A DNA stretch of 64,000 nucleotides. Source: CAVYWD01 sp963772225 (GTDB lineage Bacteria; Myxococcota; Myxococcia; Myxococcales; UBA5297). The notes below the pieces were generated by a model. It saw nothing but the letters and a program-made list of their open reading frames with translations, was not told where the DNA came from and did no database searches. A program made the translations under genes and the position numbers. The DNA is taken from positions 1,449,410 to 1,513,409 of the forward strand of contig CAVYWD010000011.1 in NCBI GenBank assembly GCA_963772225.1, written 5' to 3'. Within the stretch, counting starts at the first letter, position 1, and each line of letters begins with the position of its first letter. Shown here one piece after another: positions 1 through 6,783 of the stretch.

Positions 1-234
1 GCCGACGAAACGCTGCGCGACGCGGCCCTGCTCGCGGCGCACCAATCCGACGCCCGCGGGACCGCGTCGGTCGAGGTCGCCTGGACGCGCGTGAAGTACG
101 TGCGCAAACAGAAGGGCGCCGCCGGCGCGGTGACCTTCTCGCAGGACAAGACGGTGCTCGCGCGCCAGGACTTGGAGCGGCTGGCGGCCCTGCTGGCGAC
201 CGCCGCGGCGCCCGGAGAGGAGGCGAGCCTTTGA
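1..234 (+). CDS. NFACT family protein, C-terminal fragment (RqcH / fibronectin-binding-like)
   Basis: The reading frame is open from the first base and ends at TGA 232-234, so only the last 77 residues are present. The segment VKYVRKQKGAAGAVTFSQDK matches the signature of the NFACT-R (DUF814) domain, where a Lys/Arg-rich KYVRKxKG stretch precedes a short VTxxxxKT strand. Full-length family members such as RqcH bind stalled 60S/50S subunits and are about 450-600 residues long. Bacterial homologues also occur as fibronectin-binding-like proteins, and a short stand-alone DUF814 protein is possible. The stop codon overlaps the TTG start of the next gene, which suggests co-translation. Family assignment rests only on this C-terminal motif. 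Confidence 0.7.
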   Translation, partial: ADETLRDAALLAAHQSDARGTASVEVAWTRVKYVRKQKGAAGAVTFSQDKTVLARQDLERLAALLATAAAPGEEASL

Positions 235-926
235 GCCTCCTGCCCGACGATGCCCCGTTTCTCGAGTACGTCCAGGCCTACTTTCTGGCGTTCCGCGGCG
301 ACGGCATGTCCCTCTCGCCCCTGGACATGGGGCTCTTGTGCGCCTGGCGCGACCAGGGCATTCCCCACTCGGTGGTCTGCCGGGGGATCCGCAGGACGGC
401 GGAGTCGCTCCTCTACGGCGAGCGCAAGGGCGCGCGGCTGCGCACGCTCCGGAGCTGCCGCCTGCACGTCGAGGGCGAGTTCCGGCGCTACTGCGGCCTT
501 TCGGTCGGCCGGTCCAAGCCCACGGCCGGAGCGGCCGCCGTGCCGGCCCCCATGACCTTCGCCCAGAAGCGCCACCGCGACGCGCGGGCTGCCCTGAAGA
601 AGGCCCTGGCGGCCGCCGCCAATCCTTCAGCGCCCGATGCGGCGGCGCGGCGGCGGGCCGCGTCCGCGGCACTCGAGGCCCTGAGCGAAGTGGCGCCCGG
701 CAATCCGGCCGAGGTCGCGCGCCGCATCGCCCGCGCGGACGAGCTCCAGGCGCTCGCCTTCGCCCGCGCCCTCGCGTTCGAGGCGCGAAAGGCCCTCATG
801 CGAGAGGCGCGCGCGCTCGCGGGTCCGCGCCCCGAGCGCGCCTCGCCCAGGGCGCGCAAGGACGCTCTTCGCGCCCACCGGGTCGCCCTGGCGCGCGCGC
901 GCGGCGGCCTGGCGGCCTTGGTGTAG
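231..926 (+). CDS. Conserved protein of unknown function, translationally coupled, upstream of a DnaC-like ATPase
   Basis: A 231-residue basic protein. The TTG start at 231 overlaps the previous stop (TTGA) and sits 7 bases after a strong AGGAGG at 218-223, which supports this unusual start. The N-terminal half, around residues 10-90, is a compact region with LSPLDMGLLCAWRDQGIP and VVCRGIRR. The C-terminal half is an Ala/Arg-rich probable helix. I cannot assign it to a named family. Its position directly before a helicase-loader-like ATPase suggests a DNA- or replication-associated partner, but that is inference from neighbourhood only. Confidence 0.75.
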   Translation: MSLLPDDAPFLEYVQAYFLAFRGDGMSLSPLDMGLLCAWRDQGIPHSVVCRGIRRTAESLLYGERKGARLRTLRSCRLHVEGEFRRYCGLSVGRSKPTAGAAAVPAPMTFAQKRHRDARAALKKALAAAANPSAPDAAARRRAASAALEALSEVAPGNPAEVARRIARADELQALAFARALAFEARKALMREARALAGPRPERASPRARKDALRAHRVALARARGGLAALV

Positions 927-981
927 GCTCCGTCCCGCCCCCTGCTTCGCGAGCCCGCAAGGCTCTTCAAAGGAACTCGCC

Positions 982-1824
982 GTGCCCGAGCCGACCTGTC
1001 CGAAATGCCGAGGCGACCGCGTGGTCATCGACCGAACCGGAGAGCGGTGCGTGGCGCGAGTCTGCGGCTGCGCGACCGAGTGCCCGCTCTGCGGCGGCTC
1101 GGGGCGGACGTTCGTTGAGAAGGGCGGCTACACCTTCGCCCAGGCCTGCGCGTGTCAGTCGACGGCGTCGCGGGTCGCGCTCTTCAACCGCGCGCGGCTG
1201 CCGGCGCGGTGCGGACTCACCTTCGACTCCTATTCGCCGGTCAACGAGGAGCAAGTCAAGGCGCACTCGGTGGCCGTCACCACCGCGCGGCGCTACCGGC
1301 CCGAGGCGCCGTCGAAGGGGTTCCTCGTGTCTGGGCCGGTGGGCACCGGCAAGACGCACCTGCTCTGCGCGACGCTGCGACACCTCACGCTGGAGGTCGG
1401 CGTCAGCGCCCGATACGTGGAGATCTCGTTTCTTTTCTCGGAGATCAGAAAAGGCTTCGCCGAGAACCGGAGCGGGCTCGACGCCATCCTGCCGCTCGTG
1501 GACGCCGACGTCCTCGCCATCGACGAGCTGGGCAAGGGACGCGGCAGCGGCTTCGAGCTCGATACGCTCGACGAGCTCATCGCCCGCCGCTACAACGCCA
1601 ACCGCACCACCCTCTTCGCGACCAACTTCATCCTCGATGCCGGGGCGAGCGGCGACGGCTTCGTCGCGGTCAACGCGCGGACCGTGTCCAAACCGCCGGC
1701 CTCGGAGCTCCTCCTGCGCGAGCGGATCGGCGAGCGCATCTACTCCCGGCTCCACGAGATGTGCCACTTCATCCAGTTCCCGCAAGGGACGGACGATTGG
1801 CGCCTCCGGGGCGCGCGGTCTTGA
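982..1824 (+). CDS. DnaC/IstB-like AAA+ ATPase with N-terminal zinc-binding cysteines
   Basis: The protein has 280 residues and a GTG start preceded by AAAGGAA. The N-terminus carries several Cys pairs (CPKC at residues 6-9, then CGC, CPLCGG and CACQ within the first 60 residues), a likely zinc-binding module. The AAA+ core follows: Walker A GPVGTGKT near residues 118-125, Walker B VLAIDELGKG near 177, and a sensor-like TLFATNF near 213-219. This arrangement is typical of DnaC/DnaI helicase loaders and IstB transposition helpers. No transposase gene adjoins it, so a helicase-loader-type role is more likely than IstB. The 55-base gap from the upstream gene is compatible with an operon. Confidence 0.85.
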   Translation: MPEPTCPKCRGDRVVIDRTGERCVARVCGCATECPLCGGSGRTFVEKGGYTFAQACACQSTASRVALFNRARLPARCGLTFDSYSPVNEEQVKAHSVAVTTARRYRPEAPSKGFLVSGPVGTGKTHLLCATLRHLTLEVGVSARYVEISFLFSEIRKGFAENRSGLDAILPLVDADVLAIDELGKGRGSGFELDTLDELIARRYNANRTTLFATNFILDAGASGDGFVAVNARTVSKPPASELLLRERIGERIYSRLHEMCHFIQFPQGTDDWRLRGARS

Positions 1825-1833
1825 TAAGCCCCG

Positions 1834-2056
1834 CTAATTGACGACGGTCACGGTCGTCGAGGCGCTCTGGCCGTTCGACGTGACCGCGAGCGTCTGGGCG
1901 CCGGTCGGAGTCGCCGCGTCGACCGCCGAGAGGTTGAGCTGGCTCGACGAGGTCGCTGCGGCGGCCCGCGCCGGTCGCCCCGATGGCGACGGCGTCCCGG
2001 GCCGCGAATCCGGTGCCTCGGACCTTCCGCGCCGCGCAGTTCCTCCGCGGCGACGG
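1834..2056 (-). pseudogene. Degraded IPT/TIG-like domain remnant at the 3' end of the lipoprotein gene
   Basis: Directly after the lipoprotein's TAG stop, the minus strand still looks like protein. The same frame continues with VRGTGFAARDAVAIGATGA. A different frame then gives SSSQLNLSAVDAATPTGAQ, TLAVTSNGQSASTTVTVV and a TAG stop at 1834-1836. Joined, these make the end of an IPT/TIG-like immunoglobulin domain. It is interrupted by one in-frame stop (2057-2059) and one frameshift near 1940-1985. Either the 1174-residue protein was once longer, or a neighbouring gene decayed. The reading is direct from the sequence; the domain name is from general family knowledge. Confidence 0.6.
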
Positions 2057-5000
2057 CTACGGCGAGACCGTGACGACCGGGAAGTTGGTCGATACCGGCG
2101 GCGTCGCGCTCACCAGGCCGTTCGAATCGCAGTAGGCCCAGTTGCCCTTGTTCCCTTGACTGTCGGTGAGCCGGAAGCGGTAGCCGTAGGCGTACTGGCC
2201 GGCGAGGGGAAACACGAGCGACGCGGTGAGCTGGTCGTAGCTGGTACTGAGCGCCGGGCTGTAGCTCGTGTCCCAAGCGGCAGACGCCCACGTCCATGTC
2301 GAGGCATCCGAGCTCGGCGCCCCATAGCCGATCTGTCCTTCCAGGAAGGGGTAGTAGTCATTGGCGAGAAGGGAGAGGTCGGTCGCGCCCGGTTCATCGA
2401 CTTGGCCCAGGACAGGTCCTGCGGCTGCGCCGGCGGTCACCGGCGCGCCGCCGAGCCCGAGGGTCTTGCAGTCGGCCACCCCCTGCGTCGTCGAGAGGAT
2501 GGTGGTCCCCGGCTGGCTGCAATCGATGTTGGCGCCCCCCGGCGTCCCCAGGTCGCCGCCGCTGTCGGACATCGCGGTCGTCGCGCTGCACCAGTGAAAC
2601 GAGCGGAGCATGGAGAGCGGGTTCACGAACTTCGCGGAAAGGTTCATGGCCGCGCCCGCGGCGCCGGGGAAAGTGTTGTCCCAGGTGAGCGCCGCCACAG
2701 TCGTCGTTCCCTCCGAGAGCCGAATCGTGCCGCCCGCCGCCGACATGACAAAGGCGCTGGGGATGAGCGCCGCATTGACGTAGCTCGCGGCCACTTCGCC
2801 GATGACGTACCGCCCGCCCGCGGGCGCGGGCAAAGGAGGCGACTCCGGCAGGCTGAAGGAGTGGCCCGCACCCGCTGCGCCGTCGTCGACGGACAGGCCG
2901 GCCAGGTTGAGCAGGTTCGAGGAGATGTTGGTCACCTCGAACCATCGTTTGCTGACCGTGTCCGAAGCGGGCGAGGCCATCACCTCGCTGACGACGAGGT
3001 CGCCCGGGTTCGGCACCGAGGCCGCAGCGCACGCCTTCAGGTAGCAGACCTGCCCGGTGCAGGGCGTGGAGGTCTTGGCCTGGTTGCAGACATAGGTCCC
3101 CGCGCCCTTCGAAGCGCACGAGGCGACGTACGTGTCGAGCGTGACGCCGTCCGCAGCGCAGTCCGGCGTCTGGTTCGTGCAGGTGACGCCGAAGCAAGGG
3201 TTGGCGATGCAGTGGCTGACCGAATCGGTGAAGCAGATGCCGTTCGCGACTGATGTCGTGCAATCCACCTGGGTCGGCGGATACGCGCAGCTGTAATACG
3301 GCGCGCTGCCGCTCGGGGAGCAGGTCCCCGGGGAGCTGTGCTGGGCGAGGGTGGTTCCGTTGCTGCATGTGTCCGCGGGCGGCGAGGTGCAGGGGTTCGT
3401 CTCGCTGCAGACCAGGACGCACGCCCCGGAGGTGACGGTCGAGGGCTTGTAGCCGTTCGCGCAGGACTTGCAATCGGCGCCGCTATAGCCGGTGGCGCAC
3501 GCGGCGTTGAAGGTGCTGCTCACCCCCGAGGCGCCGGACTCGGTGGCCTTGAGCGTATAGGGGCCGGCCCGGTCCACCGAGAGCCCGGTGAACGTCGCCA
3601 GGCCGTAGGATGGAGCGACCGACGCCGTTCCGGAGAGCGTCGCGCCGGTCGGCGATGTCTGCAGGCTCATCACCACCGCCGCGGTCGCGTTCGTCGCCAG
3701 GTTTCCGTCCTGGTCCGCGAGCCTGATTTGGACGGTGCCGAGCGCGGCGCCGACGGTCGTGTCGGCCGGCTGCTGCGAGAAGGTGACCGAGGTGACGGCT
3801 CCGGGGACGACGGAGATGGCGTCCTGCTTGCCGTTGATGCTGGCGTGGGCGGTGTCGGTCGCGGTGACCGACCGCGGCCCCGCCGTCCGGAAGGAGACGC
3901 CGCCGGTGAACGTGTGGGTGCCGTTGTCCGCGGAGGTGAAGGCGTAGTTCGAAGCGAGGACCGCCGAGGGGTCGGTCGAGGTGAAGTGGACGGTCCCGCG
4001 GTAGCCGTGGTCGACGTTCCCGTAGCTGTCCACCGCCGTGACCGTCACGTTGGCCGTGGCGTGGGAGGCGATGGGGCTCGGCACGCCCGCAACCGTCAGC
4101 GCCGTGGCCGCCGCCGCGACCACGCTGATGCCGGTCTGGGAGCCGGTCCGCTTGCCGAGGTCCTTCGCGGTGACGCTTTGAGTGCCCGCGGTGACGAAGG
4201 TGACGGTGAAGTCGAAGACGCCGCCGTCGCCCGCCACGAAGGTGTGGCTCGAAGGGGTGAGGGTCGCCTTGAGGTCGCTGGAGGTAAGGGTGACGGTGTC
4301 CAGGTACCCGGGCGAGGTGTTGCCGTCCTTGTCGACGGCGGTCACGCGGACGGCGTGGGAGGTGCCAGCGACGACCGAGCTCGGGAGGTTCGCGACCGTC
4401 AGAGCAGTCGCCGCGCCGGCCTGCACCACGATGTTCGCCTCGACGCCTCGGATGCCGGACTGCGCCGTGTCGGCAGCCGTGACTGAGAAGGTGCCGCTCT
4501 TGGAGAAGCTCACCTCGTTGGCGAACGTGTGAGTTCCCGCGTCGGCCGAGACGAAGGTGTAGTCGGCCGGGAGCGTCGTGCTCGCGTCCTCGGTCGAGAA
4601 GTGAATGGTGCCCTGGTAGCCGGCGACCGCGTTTCCGTAGGCGTCCTGCGCGACCACCGTCACGTCTTGGGCGAGGTCGTTGGGGATGGTCGTGCCGATG
4701 CCCGAGACGCTCAGGTGATCGATTGAGGCCGCCGAGACTTCGACTGGGAGGCTCGCCGACAGGTCGACACCCGTCCCCGTGACATGCGCGGTGAGGGTCT
4801 GAGACCCGGCGGTCTTCAGGGCGACGCCGTTGAGGAAGGTGTGGCTCCCGTTCTCCGAGGCGAGGAACGAATAGGTCGCCGGCAGCTGCGCCTTCGCGTC
4901 GCTGGAGGTGAACGCCACGGTGCCGAGGAATCCGAGGATGGCGTTGCCGCTCTCGTCGAGCAGGCTCACGGTCGCCGAGCTCGCGGCGCCGGCGGCCTCC

Positions 5001-5581
5001 GACGCGGGCACGCCGCTCAGCGCCACCTTGGCCGGAGCGCCCGCCTGCACGGTGAAGCTCATCGACCCGGTGATCCGCGGGTCGGCGGCGTCCGAGACCA
5101 CGACGCTCTGAGGGATGGCCTCGTAGAACGTCACGCCGAAGGCGTGCCGGCCGTCGTCCGAGTCCGCGAATGCGTAGTCCGCCGGCAGCGCCGGGGAGAG
5201 CCGAGTCGCGCCCGAGGACGAAAAGTGCACCGTCCCGCGATAGCCGGTCGCCGTCTGCCCGCTGGCGGTCTGAGCGGTGACCGTCACCGCTATGACCTGC
5301 CCGGCCGCGGGCGTCGCGACGCCGGTGACCGAGAAGCCCACGACCGAGGCCCCCGCATCCGGGGAGGTCCCCGCGTCCGACGAGAGCCCCGCATCGGCGC
5401 CCGCATCCGCTGCGCCCGCGCCCGCGTCGAGGGCGGCGATGCAGACGCCGTCAACGCAGGAGGCGCTGTCGGTGCAGTCCGCGCTCGACTTGCAGGCGGT
5501 CTGGCCCGCGACCAGGAGCGAGCACCCGGAAAGAAACCCGAGCGCAACGAGGGCGGCAGGCCGAAAGGTCCTGTGGAGCAT
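2057..5581 (-). CDS. Large secreted lipoprotein with tandem Ig-like repeats, Cys-rich segment and lamin-tail-like domain
   Basis: The protein has 1174 residues. A signal peptide ends in the lipobox LSGC (Cys20). A small Cys-rich motif follows at about residues 30-48 (CKSSADCTDSASC), then an Ala/Asp linker. Five or six repeats of roughly 95 residues span about 75-650. Each contains a VTAxDxxGNxxxGYxGTVHF strand pair and a YxFxxxDxGTHTF motif, as in bacterial invasin/filamin-like Ig domains. Next come a Cys-rich EGF-like stretch (about 650-830), a lamin-tail-like domain starting near LVVSEVMASPASDTVSKRWF, and a final beta domain with YGYRFRLTDSQGNKGNW. It is probably a surface adhesin or structural lipoprotein. 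It lies 3 bases after the upstream gene on the same strand, so the two are very likely co-transcribed. A broken domain follows its stop. Confidence 0.88.
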   Translation of the reverse strand: MLHRTFRPAALVALGFLSGCSLLVAGQTACKSSADCTDSASCVDGVCIAALDAGAGAADAGADAGLSSDAGTSPDAGASVVGFSVTGVATPAAGQVIAVTVTAQTASGQTATGYRGTVHFSSSGATRLSPALPADYAFADSDDGRHAFGVTFYEAIPQSVVVSDAADPRITGSMSFTVQAGAPAKVALSGVPASEAAGAASSATVSLLDESGNAILGFLGTVAFTSSDAKAQLPATYSFLASENGSHTFLNGVALKTAGSQTLTAHVTGTGVDLSASLPVEVSAASIDHLSVSGIGTTIPNDLAQDVTVVAQDAYGNAVAGYQGTIHFSTEDASTTLPADYTFVSADAGTHTFANEVSFSKSGTFSVTAADTAQSGIRGVEANIVVQAGAATALTVANLPSSVVAGTSHAVRVTAVDKDGNTSPGYLDTVTLTSSDLKATLTPSSHTFVAGDGGVFDFTVTFVTAGTQSVTAKDLGKRTGSQTGISVVAAAATALTVAGVPSPIASHATANVTVTAVDSYGNVDHGYRGTVHFTSTDPSAVLASNYAFTSADNGTHTFTGGVSFRTAGPRSVTATDTAHASINGKQDAISVVPGAVTSVTFSQQPADTTVGAALGTVQIRLADQDGNLATNATAAVVMSLQTSPTGATLSGTASVAPSYGLATFTGLSVDRAGPYTLKATESGASGVSSTFNAACATGYSGADCKSCANGYKPSTVTSGACVLVCSETNPCTSPPADTCSNGTTLAQHSSPGTCSPSGSAPYYSCAYPPTQVDCTTSVANGICFTDSVSHCIANPCFGVTCTNQTPDCAADGVTLDTYVASCASKGAGTYVCNQAKTSTPCTGQVCYLKACAAASVPNPGDLVVSEVMASPASDTVSKRWFEVTNISSNLLNLAGLSVDDGAAGAGHSFSLPESPPLPAPAGGRYVIGEVAASYVNAALIPSAFVMSAAGGTIRLSEGTTTVAALTWDNTFPGAAGAAMNLSAKFVNPLSMLRSFHWCSATTAMSDSGGDLGTPGGANIDCSQPGTTILSTTQGVADCKTLGLGGAPVTAGAAAGPVLGQVDEPGATDLSLLANDYYPFLEGQIGYGAPSSDASTWTWASAAWDTSYSPALSTSYDQLTASLVFPLAGQYAYGYRFRLTDSQGNKGNWAYCDSNGLVSATPPVSTNFPVVTVSP

Positions 5582-5584
5582 GGG

Positions 5585-6604
5585 CTAGAACCTCCCCGCG
5601 ATCGCCAGGCCCTGGCCGGCTGGGGCGACGACCACGGGCTTGATCGGCGAGTCGTCCCCCGAGAAGAGCACCAGCCCTAGGCCGGTGAGCGCCATCGCCG
5701 CGCCCGCGCCCGCCGTGATGTCGCACAGGAGCGCGCTCCGCTTGGCGCGGTCGCGCGCCGCGAGCGGGTCGTTGCCCTTCTTGAAGTCATCCACTGCCGA
5801 CTTCGCGTCCATGCCGAACAGCCCGACCCCGACGCCGACAGCCGTCGCCCCCACGCCCATCAAGATGAACGGGAAGGCGCCGGGCCCCTTCGTGGCCTGA
5901 ACGGTGACCTCGGTGTGGCTCGACTCGACGGGCGGCAGCAACGGGGCCGCCCCGGGAGCGGGCGGCTCTGCCGCGAGGGCCGGCTGGTTCGGTCGAGGCA
6001 CCTCGCGAGGCGGCTCGGCCCGCTTGGGCTCGAGCTTGGCGGCCAGGGCCAGCACCTCTTTTTCGCCGAGGTGCTTCTCGAGCGCCGCCGCCGCGCGCGA
6101 CACCTGCTTCTTGAGGGTCTCGGTCAGCGCCGGCTCCTGCGGCCGCGCGACGAAGCTCATGATGTTGGAGACGACCTTCGAGTCCGCCGCGTCCACCAGG
6201 GTCAGCTTGAGGCTGAACTGCTTGCCCGCGGGGTTCAGCGCGATGTTGAGGACGTAGCCGACGCCCGCGAGCCTGCCTATCCCCGCGAGGCAATCGGCCG
6301 CGTCGCCGCAGGTGGGGACCTTGGCACCCTTCCCGTGGGCCGCGACCCGCTGCGCCGCCGCGACCACGTCGAAGCCCAGGGCCTCGAACTCTTGCCCCGC
6401 AGAGCGGGCGGCGGAGTGCGCCGCCGCCTTCGAGACGCCGGCGCCCGGAGGCTGCTCCACCAGCGCGATGCGGCGCGCGCTGTCGGACTTTTCGGCCGTT
6501 GCTGTCGCCGGCGCGGAGGCGGGCCGCGCCGGTCCCTTCTTCTGCGCCCAGGCCGCCGGAGCGGCGAGCCCGACGGCGAGCAGGATCATGAGAGGCGAAC
6601 GCAT
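5585..6604 (-). CDS. Secreted protein of unknown function with C-terminal membrane segments
   Basis: The protein has 339 residues. The N-terminus is a classical signal peptide (MILLAVGLAAPAAWAQ). The middle (about 45-180) contains EFEALGFDVVAAAQRV, an isolated Cys pair (CGDAADC) and VGYVLNIALNPAGKQFSLKL. That pattern resembles myxococcal periplasmic proteins that compute a property over a secreted partner, but I do not recognise a named family. A Pro/Ala-rich linker leads to two hydrophobic helices (about 245-262 and 293-312). It precedes the big repeat lipoprotein with a 3-base gap and probably forms an operon with it. The function is unknown; an envelope location is well supported. Confidence 0.8.
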   Translation of the reverse strand: MRSPLMILLAVGLAAPAAWAQKKGPARPASAPATATAEKSDSARRIALVEQPPGAGVSKAAAHSAARSAGQEFEALGFDVVAAAQRVAAHGKGAKVPTCGDAADCLAGIGRLAGVGYVLNIALNPAGKQFSLKLTLVDAADSKVVSNIMSFVARPQEPALTETLKKQVSRAAAALEKHLGEKEVLALAAKLEPKRAEPPREVPRPNQPALAAEPPAPGAAPLLPPVESSHTEVTVQATKGPGAFPFILMGVGATAVGVGVGLFGMDAKSAVDDFKKGNDPLAARDRAKRSALLCDITAGAGAAMALTGLGLVLFSGDDSPIKPVVVAPAGQGLAIAGRF

Positions 6605-6735
6605 GCGAGCTCCCGATCCTCCGAGTTCTTACGGCCATCTTACCGGGCGCGCGGGAGGCCACAAGCGATGTCCCTGCGGCAAACCGACTCCGAGAGTGGC
6701 CTCAGGTGGGCGTGTCTCTCACCGGCCGCTTCGGA

Positions 6736-6741
6736 TAGAAT
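6736..6741 (+). promoter_or_regulatory. Possible -10 element of kinase 1
   Basis: TAGAAT lies 43 bases before the kinase start. The sequence 17 bases upstream does not match a -35 consensus well, so this is tentative. Confidence 0.25.
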
Positions 6742-6783
6742 CGAACCTTCGCCTCCTGGGCGCTCCCTCTCGGAGACCTCACC

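Noticed and set aside
1838..3253. Long plus-strand frame (471 residues) opposite the lipoprotein gene
   Set aside because: It is antisense to a gene with clear signal peptide, domains and codon bias; Arg/Gly-rich composition is typical of a GC-rich shadow frame.
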